Assembly: GCA_003530935.1 (NCBI GenBank) | Contig: DPEO01000160.1 | Location: 1-23,867 of the forward strand | DNA length: 23,867 bases | Direction of reading: 5' to 3' | Origin: Desulfomicrobiaceae bacterium | GTDB lineage: Bacteria > Desulfobacterota > Desulfovibrionia > Desulfovibrionales > Desulfomicrobiaceae | Shown here: positions 6,505-15,360 of the stretch, one piece after another | How positions within the stretch are numbered: position 1 is the first letter of the stretch | How the letters are laid out: every line of letters begins with the position of its first letter | The notes under the pieces: model-generated | Seen by the model: only the letters and a program-made list of their open reading frames with translations | Told to the model about the DNA's origin: nothing | Databases searched by the model: none | Program-made: the position numbers and the translations under genes

Positions 6505-6964
6505 TTATCGAGCTGCCCGCGCCGCGTCCTGTGCGTCGGACAGTTTGGGCATCCGTTCCTTGAGAAGCGCCTTCCACATCTTGCGCTGGCGGTTCCAATG
6601 GGGGACGGCGGCGATGGGGCGGACGTCCCGCTCGCGGATCGGGTCGCGGCCCTTCACGGTCCTGGGCAGGAACAGGATCTCCTCCTGGATGTCGGGCGCC
6701 AGGTTGAGGAGGTTCATGATCTGCGTGATGCGGGCCCGGGTCACGTAACCCAGCCGGGCGAGGTCCGCGTAGTCCCGCACCTCCCCACGGCGGACGATGC
6801 CATCGAACTTGATCGCCAGAGCCATGAGGCGCGTGATCCGAGGGACGTTGCCCGGCTCGATATCCCGCGGACCAATGCCCGAGCCGTCCGTGCGTTTCCT
6901 ACCGTTGTGTCTGGGCTTGAAGGTCCACCGGACCTTGATGGTCCCGGTGACTGCGCTCGTCTGA

Positions 6965-6975
<11 letters not shown>
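6505..6975 (-). CDS. Recombinase-linked protein with ParB/KorB-like helix-turn-helix
   Basis: The core of this 156-aa basic protein (VRDYADLARLGYVTRARITQIMNLLNLAPDIQEEILFLP, residues of about 68-107) is a helix-turn-helix like that of ParB/KorB-type DNA-binding proteins. Proteins of this kind are common beside phage serine recombinases and may be excision directionality or regulatory factors, but this role is not proven. The ATG at 6975 has GGAGG 6 nt upstream and lies inside the last codons of the recombinase gene, so the two are coupled. The ATG at 6987 is possible but lacks a better ribosome binding site. Confidence 0.78.
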
Positions 6976-8601
<1,626 letters not shown>

Positions 8602-8605
<4 letters not shown>

Positions 8606-9144
8606 CCGGTCCTCCTTCCACGTTTTTCGGCCGTTCCGCTCGCGGGCGTGCCGTCGCCTGCGAGGCCGAAGAAGAGGAAGCCGTTCCACTTGGTGCCCGT
8701 GACCTCGCGGGCGATGGCGGAGAGCGACTTGTACCGCCGCCCCTCGTACTCGAACCCTTCATCGAGCACCTTCACCACCACGCTTCGACCCTTGTACTCT
8801 CTTACGAGCAGGGTGCCGGGCAGGGGCAACCGACGGTCGCGTGAGGCCGGGAGCCTTCCGCGCACGCTCCGGTCCCGCTCCTCGGCCGAGCCGGACTTGT
8901 GCCGGGCGCGGGGAGCGCGGATTCTGAGATCGGCGTCGTCGGCCAGTTCCTCGGCGCGCCGCCGGGCCCGCTCGGAGAGGTCGCCTTCGGCGAGGGCCTG
9001 GAGCCGCCAGGCGATCCGCTTGCGCAGAAAGTCCTTGTGGTGGGAGCGCGTCTCTTCGCCGAAGACCTCGAGGTACTTCTCCCGGAGCTCCCCGACCGTC
9101 ATCCGGGAGAGGCTCATGATCTCCTTGTAGGTGTCCGTGTTCAT
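8602..9144 (-). CDS. DUF2924 family protein
   Basis: This 180-aa basic protein has the DUF2924 hallmarks: an N-terminal helical part (SLSRMTVGELREKYLEVFGEETRSHHKDFLRKRIAWRLQ) and a C-terminal beta part (PGTLLVREYKGRSVVVKVLDEGFEYEGRRYKSLSAIAREVTGTKWNG). Members are typically found just upstream of large serine recombinases in phages. The exact function is unknown; a DNA-binding recombination accessory role is inferred from this association. The start follows AAAGGAGGTTT, and its TGA overlaps the recombinase ATG. Confidence 0.9.
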
Positions 9145-9212
9145 CCGAAACCTCCTTTCGACGTTCTCTCTTCCACGCCGCGGCCAGGTGATCTCCGCGG
9201 CTTCTCGGGGCG

Positions 9213-9434
9213 CTAACCCCTTGTGGAATGAAGGCTTCGGTGGCCCGAACTATCAAGGCGATTCTCGGTAAACTCTTGAGATTCTTCGGGTTGCGCCACC
9301 TCAAGAGGGAGCGGGCCGCCCTCAATCATGAACCGCCGCGCCTTGACGTGGCGCAGGTAGCCACTGGCCAGGATGGAGGCGAGCTCCGAGACGGTCTCCC
9401 GGGGCGTCATCAGGCGAGGGTCGCATTGCTGCAT
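9213..9434 (-). CDS. Small recombinase-module protein (73 aa)
   Basis: This 73-aa protein has the motif TPRETVSELASILASGYLRHVKARRF. It resembles small proteins that often precede DUF2924/serine recombinase modules in prophages; function is unknown. The ATG at 9434 follows GGAGGAGGAACC, a strong ribosome binding site, which favours it over the longer reading that would start inside the structured leader. It is the first gene of the minus-strand integration operon, 68 nt ahead of DUF2924. Confidence 0.7.
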   Translation of the reverse strand: MQQCDPRLMTPRETVSELASILASGYLRHVKARRFMIEGGPLPLEVAQPEESQEFTENRLDSSGHRSLHSTRG

Positions 9435-9438
9435 GTGG

Positions 9439-9630
9439 TTCCTCCTCCGCGGGGGCCGCGGGTGAGGATCTGCGTGGGCGTCGCCGGCGGAAGCGGGGCT
9501 CACTCCGCGGTAAGGACCGATGCAGGTCGCTTGCGGACCTGCCCACAGGCAGGCCTGGCGACACCCACAACGGTCTCCGCTTCGCGGCCGTCCCGCCGTC
9601 TGGTGGTTGGCGTCACGCCGGGCCGCCGGT
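9439..9630 (-). promoter_or_regulatory. Structured leader RNA, copy B
   Basis: On the minus strand a 12-bp stem (9557-9568 with 9474-9485) pairs GUGGGUGUCGCC with GGCGACGCCCAC, including one U-G wobble where copy A has U-A. Inside it, two mutually exclusive hairpins compete for the same GCAGG: CCUGCC-UGUG-GGCAGG, and GCAGGUC-CGCAAGC-GACCUGC, which presents the shared core (9526-9536) in its loop. A CCGC/GCGG hairpin (9577-9587) precedes the stem, as in copy A. Downstream, CCGCGG-CCC-CCGCGG plus UCCU/AGGA pairing reaches into the ribosome binding site of the 73-aa gene. The layout suggests a switchable translational control element. Confidence 0.6.
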
Positions 9631-9652
9631 CGCGGCGCCGGCCTTCGCTGGG

Positions 9653-9670
9653 TTACCTACCGGAGGGGAG
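9653..9670 (-). repeat. 18-bp dispersed repeat, copy 2
   Basis: This is identical to 1859-1876. On the minus strand it lies about 25 nt before the start of the region alignable with leader A. It may belong to the 5' part of the same RNA, or be a separate protein-binding site. Confidence 0.8.
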
Positions 9671-9883
9671 TTCGAAACGTCGGGTGGGTACCCCGCCTGC
9701 AACCTGGCTGTTAAACAAGACGGGCTGTGAAACGGAGAATCGGAGAGTTCGAAGAGGATATGCGTGGGTTGCGCCTGCAACCGTGGGGGTTGCGCTTGGA
9801 CCCCACGCGCTTCATCTCGAACCGGAGAATCAAGGGGGATGTGCGCGGGGTCGTAACTCCGCGTGAATCAAGGAGAAAAGCAA
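9671..9883. other. Noncoding end of the element, probable junction with chromosome
   Basis: No supported gene lies between 9435 and 9953. The outer part holds a 10-bp direct repeat, GCCTGCAACC (9696-9705 and about 9772-9781), and a GGTTGC-GCCT-GCAACC hairpin (9766-9781). The element ends somewhere here, between leader B and the tRNA-Asn terminator, because the integrase module points inward and the tRNA unit looks intact. Serine integrase att sites are short and degenerate, so the exact crossover cannot be placed from one end. Short ORFs here lack ribosome binding sites. Confidence 0.45.
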
Positions 9884-9913
9884 AGACCCCGCCGGGTCAT
9901 CCCGACGGGGTCT
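9884..9913 (-). terminator. Terminator of tRNA-Asn
   Basis: On the minus strand a 13-bp hairpin (AGACCCCGUCGGG / CCCGGCGGGGUCU, one G-U wobble, 4-nt loop) is followed by TTTGCTTTTC. The single mismatch on the plus strand becomes a wobble on the minus strand, supporting minus-strand transcription. It lies 41 nt after the tRNA. A second small hairpin (CCGCCA/TGGCGG, 9929-9944) sits between them. Confidence 0.8.
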
Positions 9914-9953
9914 CGCGTTAACCAAGAACCGCCAGAGTTGGCGGATTGAAATC

Positions 9954-10029
9954 TGGCTCCCTGGGACGGACTTGAACCGCCAACCTAGTGGTTAACAGCC
10001 ACCCGCTCTGCCGATTGAGCTACCAGGGA
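9954..10029 (-). tRNA. tRNA-Asn (anticodon GTT), CCA encoded
   Basis: The 76-nt cloverleaf is complete: acceptor arms TCCCTGG (5') and CCAGGGA (3'), D-arm GCTC...GAGC, anticodon arm GGTGG-CTGTTAA-CCACT with GTT at the anticodon, T-arm GGCGG-TTCAAGT-CCGTC, discriminator G and a genomically encoded CCA at 9954-9956. It is transcribed away from the sensor kinase and toward the mobile element. tRNA genes are common landing sites, but no part of this tRNA appears duplicated within the window, and serine integrases do not usually need tRNA genes. Confidence 0.95.
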
Positions 10030-10047
10030 GTGCTCGTGGCGAGAGCC

Positions 10048-10077
10048 CCTCTATGGGCATGGGGAGTCAGATGTCAA
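10048..10077 (-). promoter_or_regulatory. Promoter of tRNA-Asn
   Basis: On the minus strand a perfect TTGACA (10077-10072) is followed after 16-17 nt by CATAGA/ATAGAG as the -10 region. This places the start about 15 nt before the mature tRNA 5' end. The -10 match is moderate. Confidence 0.6.
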
Positions 10078-10197
10078 GCAAAAACTTGCGCCAACAATCG
10101 GCTGCAAAGTCGAAGCCGCGTGGAGGGGAAGACGAGCCTTGCGTTGGCAGGAGCGCTTGGTCTAGGGCAGGGGTATCTGTTTCGGGAGGTTCTTCCA

Positions 10198-12528
10198 TTG
10201 GATGCCGCTTCGTACCAGCTCTTGCGCTTAGCTCTCGATAGCCTGCCGTATGTGATCGGGGTCATGGACAGTGACCACCGTATTCTCGTCTACAACGCCG
10301 CGGGCATGCGCCTTGTTGAAGAGTCGGAGCCGTCTCGGGTTTTGGGGCGGCGCTGTTTTGAACTCATCGGCAAAAGCACCCCGTGTGCCGATTGTCCGGT
10401 GGAGGCGGCGCTGACCACCGGGCAATCCGTATGTCTGACGCGCTTCGAGCCGGCCTTGGGGCGGTATTTCCATTGCGAGGCGATCCCCGTCACCGATGCC
10501 GAGGGCCGTACCCTGGTGGTGGAAGTGTTGCGGGAGCTGTCGGGAAGCGGCGGAGAACACGTGGCGGGCCAGCAGCAGCCAGGGGACTTCCTCACGAGTC
10601 CGCTTCGGGAGCGGCTTGCTCTGGCGGAGGATCGTTTCCGCACCCTGGTGGAATTCATGCCTCTTTCGGTGATGCAATTCGATGCCCAGGGGGTGGTGCA
10701 CTTCGTCAACCGCTGGCATCTGGCCCATTTTGCCGGGGGACTGCCGGCGTCCCACTTTTTGGGCCGGCGCATCGATGCCTTGGAGGCCATCCGCTCTGCC
10801 GGCGTGGGCACCCAATTGCTTCGGGTGCTTTCGGGAGATCCTGTAGAGCTGTTGGAAGTGCGGGTGCCGCGCTTTGCCGACGGCCGCTCCGGCTACCAGA
10901 GCATGTGGGCCGTGCCGTATGTGCGTGACGGCCGTATCGAAGGGGGCATTCTCCTGCGTCAGGATGTCACGGCGCAGGTGCGCATGCAGCAGGAACTCCG
11001 GCAGAGTGAGGAGCGTCTCGCCCTGGCTTTGGACGCTGTGGAAGACGGTCTGTGGGATTGGAACCTGGTGACCAACGAGGCCTATTTCAGCCCCCGGTAC
11101 TACACCATGCTCGGCTACCAGCCAGGGGAGTTTCCCGCGAACTATGCGTCCTGGAAGCGGCTCGTACACCCAGACGACCTGGAGCCCACGCAGCGCCGCA
11201 TCGAGGCCGCCATTGCCGCGGGCCTGGGATTTCGGGTGGAATTTCGCTGCCGCACCAAGGACGGGCAGTGGAAATGGATCGAGGGCCGCGGTCGGGTGGT
11301 GGAGTTCGATGACGGCAGACCCGTGCGCGCCATCGGCGTACACACGGACATGACCGAGCGCATGCAGGCGCGCCAAGCCCTGCTGGATGCCCGTGAAGCC
11401 GCCGAGGCCGCCAGCCGCGCCAAAAGCGAGTTTCTCGCCAACATGAGCCACGAGATCCGCACGCCCCTCAACGGCATGATGGGCATGCTGCAGCTCTTGC
11501 TCATGACCGATCTCTCCGACGAACAGGCCGAGTTCGTGCGTACCGGCATGGAGTCCTGTCAGCGGCTCACCCGGCTCCTTTCGGACATCCTGGACCTTTC
11601 CCGCCTGGAGTTCGGCGGCTTTACCCTGCGCACTGCGCCGTTTGACCTGCACCAGGCCGTGGACGATGTCTGCCGCCTCTTTGCCTTTAGCGCCCGCATG
11701 AAAGGCATCACCCTGCACTGGCATGTGGATCCGGCCGTGCCCCGGCAGGTGGAGGGTGACGGCGCGCGGCTGCAGCAGATCCTCTCCAACCTGGTGGGCA
11801 ATGCGGTGAAGTTCACCCAGCATGGTGCGGTGCAGGTGGAGGTCCGCCGCCTGCCGGTGCCGCTGGGTGAGGCCGAGCGCATCTATTTTTCCGTGCAGGA
11901 TACCGGGGTGGGGATTGCCCCCGAGGTGCTGCCGCGGCTCTTTACCCCCTTTTTCCAGGCCGACGGCTCCATGACCCGGCCCTTTCAGGGAGCGGGCCTT
12001 GGGCTTGCCATCGTCAAGGAGCTCGTTCGCCGCATGCAGGGGGTGCTGAGTGTGGAGAGCGAGCCGGGTGAGGGCACGACCGTGCACTTCGTGCTCCCCT
12101 TGCGGCCGGCGCGTCGGGCGGTGGAGGCAGCGGCGGATCCGGCCCTGCCGTATGGGGCCTCGGGCCGCGTGCTGGTGGTGGAAGACGACCCCATCAACCG
12201 CATGGCCGCCACCCATCTCCTCTCCCGCCTGGGGTATGAGGTGCTCACCGCGGCCACCGGCGCTGACGGCGTGGCGGTGGAGGCTGCCGAAGCGGTGGAC
12301 GCGGTGCTTTTGGACATTCAATTGCCGGATATGGACGGCGTGGAAGTGGCCCGCCGCATCCGCGCCCGGCATGCCGGCGGCGGCCCGCCTTTGGTGGCCC
12401 TCACGGCCTTCGCCATGCCGGGGGATCCCGAGCGTTTTTTAGCAGCGGGCATGAATGCCTATTTGGCCAAACCGGTGGATTTTCCGACCTTGGCGGCGAC
12501 CTTGGCGCGGGTCCTCAAGCACGAGTAG
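10198..12528 (+). CDS. Hybrid sensor histidine kinase with PAS domains and receiver
   Basis: About 776 aa, soluble, with no membrane segments. A first PAS domain carries a cysteine motif (CADCPVEAAL, preceded by a Cys in RRCFELIG). A second PAS follows, then a PAS_3/PAC unit ending HTDMTERMQA. HisKA has the phospho-acceptor His418 in ANMSHEIRTPLNGM, the ATPase has QILSNLVGNAVKF, DTGVGIAPE and GAGLGLAIVKELV, and a C-terminal receiver has Asp706 in VLLDIQLPDMDG. The Cys motif suggests redox or metal-linked sensing (inferred). The start is taken as TTG 10198 with GGGAGG 8 nt before; a longer reading would run through the tRNA and its promoter. The next gene follows after 8 nt. Confidence 0.9.
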   Translation: MDAASYQLLRLALDSLPYVIGVMDSDHRILVYNAAGMRLVEESEPSRVLGRRCFELIGKSTPCADCPVEAALTTGQSVCLTRFEPALGRYFHCEAIPVTDAEGRTLVVEVLRELSGSGGEHVAGQQQPGDFLTSPLRERLALAEDRFRTLVEFMPLSVMQFDAQGVVHFVNRWHLAHFAGGLPASHFLGRRIDALEAIRSAGVGTQLLRVLSGDPVELLEVRVPRFADGRSGYQSMWAVPYVRDGRIEGGILLRQDVTAQVRMQQELRQSEERLALALDAVEDGLWDWNLVTNEAYFSPRYYTMLGYQPGEFPANYASWKRLVHPDDLEPTQRRIEAAIAAGLGFRVEFRCRTKDGQWKWIEGRGRVVEFDDGRPVRAIGVHTDMTERMQARQALLDAREAAEAASRAKSEFLANMSHEIRTPLNGMMGMLQLLLMTDLSDEQAEFVRTGMESCQRLTRLLSDILDLSRLEFGGFTLRTAPFDLHQAVDDVCRLFAFSARMKGITLHWHVDPAVPRQVEGDGARLQQILSNLVGNAVKFTQHGAVQVEVRRLPVPLGEAERIYFSVQDTGVGIAPEVLPRLFTPFFQADGSMTRPFQGAGLGLAIVKELVRRMQGVLSVESEPGEGTTVHFVLPLRPARRAVEAAADPALPYGASGRVLVVEDDPINRMAATHLLSRLGYEVLTAATGADGVAVEAAEAVDAVLLDIQLPDMDGVEVARRIRARHAGGGPPLVALTAFAMPGDPERFLAAGMNAYLAKPVDFPTLAATLARVLKHE

Positions 12529-12536
12529 GAGGGGAT

Positions 12537-12893
12537 ATGCACGGATGGATTGTGCTGGCCCATGGCAGTCGGGAGCCTCGGGCGCGGGAGTCTTTCGAGC
12601 GGCTTGTGGCCCGCTTGGGGACCATGGTGCCGGACTGTACCGTGGTGCCGGCCTACTTTTCCCTCGGCGAGCCGGACCTGCCGACCCAGGTGGGAGCCCT
12701 GGCCGCGGCCGGGGTGCGGCATATCCGCATCCTGCCGCTTTTTCTCTTGGACGGTGTGCATCTGCGCCGTGATATCCCTGCCTTGGTGGCGGAGCTCGCC
12801 CAGCGCTGGCCTGCGGTGGAGGTGCGCCTGGAGCCGGGCCTGCACGACGATCCGGGCCTCTTGGCGCTCCTTGCCCAGCGCCTGCGTGGGTAG
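12537..12893 (+). CDS. cbiX: Small CbiX-type sirohydrochlorin chelatase
   Basis: At 118 aa this is the length of the short, homodimer-forming CbiX class II chelatases. These insert cobalt (or another metal) into sirohydrochlorin for cobalamin or related tetrapyrroles. The two metal-binding histidines are visible: His9 in VLAHGSR and His75 in FLLDGVHLRRDIP. The start has GTAGGAGGGGAT upstream. It sits 8 nt after the sensor kinase, so the two are likely co-transcribed, although a functional link is not obvious. The substrate metal cannot be read from the sequence. Confidence 0.88.
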   Translation: MHGWIVLAHGSREPRARESFERLVARLGTMVPDCTVVPAYFSLGEPDLPTQVGALAAAGVRHIRILPLFLLDGVHLRRDIPALVAELAQRWPAVEVRLEPGLHDDPGLLALLAQRLRG

Positions 12894-13001
12894 GGATCGT
12901 CTCCCTTTCTGGATATTCTTTCGCAGTTTTTTTCGCTGATGCCCGTGGGCCTCGCCTCCTTGGCCCGATGCCTGCCGCCTGTCACTGCCTTGTGACTCGT
13001 G

Positions 13002-13024
13002 CGGCATCATGCTGCCGTTTTTTT
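13002..13024 (+). terminator. Probable Rho-independent terminator after cbiX
   Basis: A CGGCA-TCATGC-TGCCG hairpin (5 bp) is followed by seven T residues (13018-13024). The stem is short, so termination may be partial. A second inverted repeat, GTCAC/GTGAC, lies just upstream (12981-12996). Confidence 0.5.
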
Positions 13025-13062
13025 CTGACATCACCCTTCCACGACAACCGTAGGGAGGGCGC

Positions 13063-15360
13063 ATGGTATCGACAGCGAGCAAAGACATGGTGGCGCGGCT
13101 GCAGGCGGCGCTGGGCTATGGCGGCATCGGGGATTTGCCTTTTCTTGCGGCAGACGCCACCGCCGGGTCGGAGACGGAGCTCCAAACCGCGGTCATCGGG
13201 CCGCGGGAGCGGGTGGATCTGCCGCGCACGGTGATGGCCTCGCGCTACGTGCAGGGGCTCAAGCGCCGGGCGGCCACGGGGGAGTATCCGGCCCGGGTGC
13301 TGGAACGCCTCGAGGCGGTGCTGGAGCCAGGCCCGGGAGAGGTGTGGGAGAACAGCTGGGTGCGGGTGCCCATGGCGCGGCTTTCGGCCGTTGCCCGCAA
13401 GGTGCTGGATGCGGACCTGGCGGCGGACAAGTCGGCACTCCATGGCCCGCGGCGCAGCGACAGCGCCGACTTTTTCGTGGAGGAGGCCGGAGAGACCTGG
13501 CTGCGCATCCCGGTGAGCTATCTCTTGAAGCTTTCCCTCGCCCAGGCCATGGACGGCCCCTTGCGCGGCGAGGCCCATGTGGCTCGCAGGCTTTTTCCTC
13601 TCTTTTCCAATGACAATACTTCGCCGGAGACGGTGTCCTTCGCGCCCCTGCCCTGTCATGAAGGCGGCCTGGCCGTGGCGCGGGAGACCTGTATGCGCCA
13701 GCTCTTGTGCGAAGTCCTGGTGGAGTGTGCCAACCATGCCTTGGGGCTGGAGGCCAGCGGCCAGCGGGTGGTGGTCTATGCTTCGCCCCTGCCGCCGTGG
13801 CGGCAAAAGGCCCTCAACGCGTTGGTGCCCGATGCCTTCTACCGCGAGCTCTTCGTCAATCCGTGCCTGAGCGGCTGGGAGCGGGGCGAGGAGAAGAAGG
13901 CCTACATGCACCTGTGCCACGAGACCCTTTCTCGCAGCCAGCTCAATGCCCTGGGCAAGCTGCGGGAGGCCGGACTCTTGAACCGCAACCTGGTGGTGCT
14001 GCCCAATACCTCGAGCACGTGTCTGGCCAATAACGGCATCCATGTTTCCTTGGGCAGCCGTCGTTTGAGCGCCCTTCTTGCCAGTGGCGGTCTTGGCCCG
14101 GCGGAGGAAAAGTGGGCCGCGGACCTGGTGGTCAAGATAGTGGAGCATTTTCTGCCACTTTTCGTGGGGGTGTACAGCGCCGCCCCGTACCGATTGGGGT
14201 TTGCGGATTTTCACCCTGAGACCGCCTTGGGATTTTTGCCCCACGAGTTGGATTTCACCCATCTGCGCATGCTGTGGCGCCGCTGGAAGAAGAAGGCCAG
14301 GCTCAAGATCTTGGGGCGTCCCATCACGCCGTTTGGACCTCCGGCTTTGGATCGAACTCTGGCGCGGATCTTTGGCCTGCGCGGCGACCATGTGCCCGAC
14401 TTCCGCCTGGTGGACTACATGACGTGTCTCATGAGCACCCACGAGGCCGCCTGTTTGGACGGAAGCCTGGGGAGCGACGAGCGCCTCAAGGCCGAATTGG
14501 CGGCGCACGGGGTCTTTCACGCCGCCATGTCCACCTATCTCCTCTACAAGCCGCGCCTCTTTTCCCGCATGGGGTTTAGCGGTTTCGAAGGCCGTTTTTA
14601 CAGCCTGTTTCCTTCCTACGGCGAGGACATGGCCCGGGCGGTGGACATGCAGCTTGTGCTCACCGCCGTGGCGTGGTGGATGGTGCTCTCCCGGCGGGTG
14701 GACCACGGCGCCATCCCGGATGCGCCCACCTGGGAGAGCGAGCGGCGCCAGGCGTTTTTCGCCATGGCCTTGGAGGTGCCCACGGTGTTCGTGCGTCACG
14801 ACAGCCCCAACCGGTTGCTGACCGATTTGGTGGGCCGCGCGGCGCGCCTGCGTCCCAGTCGGCGCTACCCGGGATATACGCGCGTCCGTTTGCCCGAGCT
14901 GCGTGCGGCGCTGGTGGATTTCCTCGAAGAAACCGAGGCCGCCTGTGTGGTGGAGGCCATGGGTGCACAACCGGTGTTGGCGGATTTGCGCCGGCGCTTG
15001 GAACATCCCGAGGCGCGGGCCGCCTCGCGCTTGACGGATCGGGTGCTGGCGCGGCTGGGGGCGCGCTCGCCCTTGGAGGTGGACGCCGAGACCTTCAACC
15101 GCGCGGCGGAGGCGTGCTACCGGGAAGAGCTCCGCGTGGAGCATTTAGTGGAAGCGCTGGATTTCCTCGAGGCCACCTGTCGGCGTATGGGGCTTGGGCT
15201 GCCCGACGGTCGGGCCGTGGACTGGGTGGCGCAAAAGGCGCGGGAGGCCTTACGCCAGCACGGCCGTATCCCGCAGGATATCTGTCGCCAGCTCCTGCCC
15301 GTGCTGGTGGCGGTGACGGTGTGGAATCCTGCTGCCAAGGAGTGCCGCCATGCTGCGTGA
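13063..15360 (+). CDS. Large unknown protein of the lipid-enzyme cluster (765 aa)
   Basis: I do not recognise a characterised domain. The 765-aa protein is Arg/Ala-rich and mostly helical, with no signal peptide or clear membrane helix. Landmarks include RLFPLFSNDNTSPET (near 180-195), PNTSSTCLANNGIHVSLGSRRL (near 317-338), a KKKAR basic patch and repeated His/Asp residues that could be catalytic. The start follows GTAGGGAGGGCGC. Its stop overlaps the phosphatidylserine decarboxylase start by 11 nt, and that gene in turn overlaps the Lgt-like gene, so the three should be made together. A role in phospholipid or lipoprotein modification is inferred from context only. Confidence 0.85.
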   Translation: MVSTASKDMVARLQAALGYGGIGDLPFLAADATAGSETELQTAVIGPRERVDLPRTVMASRYVQGLKRRAATGEYPARVLERLEAVLEPGPGEVWENSWVRVPMARLSAVARKVLDADLAADKSALHGPRRSDSADFFVEEAGETWLRIPVSYLLKLSLAQAMDGPLRGEAHVARRLFPLFSNDNTSPETVSFAPLPCHEGGLAVARETCMRQLLCEVLVECANHALGLEASGQRVVVYASPLPPWRQKALNALVPDAFYRELFVNPCLSGWERGEEKKAYMHLCHETLSRSQLNALGKLREAGLLNRNLVVLPNTSSTCLANNGIHVSLGSRRLSALLASGGLGPAEEKWAADLVVKIVEHFLPLFVGVYSAAPYRLGFADFHPETALGFLPHELDFTHLRMLWRRWKKKARLKILGRPITPFGPPALDRTLARIFGLRGDHVPDFRLVDYMTCLMSTHEAACLDGSLGSDERLKAELAAHGVFHAAMSTYLLYKPRLFSRMGFSGFEGRFYSLFPSYGEDMARAVDMQLVLTAVAWWMVLSRRVDHGAIPDAPTWESERRQAFFAMALEVPTVFVRHDSPNRLLTDLVGRAARLRPSRRYPGYTRVRLPELRAALVDFLEETEAACVVEAMGAQPVLADLRRRLEHPEARAASRLTDRVLARLGARSPLEVDAETFNRAAEACYREELRVEHLVEALDFLEATCRRMGLGLPDGRAVDWVAQKAREALRQHGRIPQDICRQLLPVLVAVTVWNPAAKECRHAA

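Noticed and set aside
9926..9980. GAACCGCCA repeated in the tRNA T-arm and just downstream
   Set aside because: At 9 bp it is too short to be an attachment-site duplication, and the downstream copy is explained as one arm of a small hairpin.
9988..10197. 70-codon N-terminal extension of the hybrid kinase
   Set aside because: It would overlap tRNA-Asn and its promoter and has no ribosome binding site; TTG 10198 has one.
10228..12372. 714-codon minus-strand open frame opposite the hybrid kinase
   Set aside because: The plus strand has unmistakable PAS, HisKA, ATPase and receiver motifs; the minus frame is a His/Gly/Gln-rich shadow.
12982..15144. 720-codon minus-strand open frame opposite the 765-aa gene
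   Set aside because: It is a low-complexity shadow composition; the plus gene has a ribosome binding site and is chained to psd.
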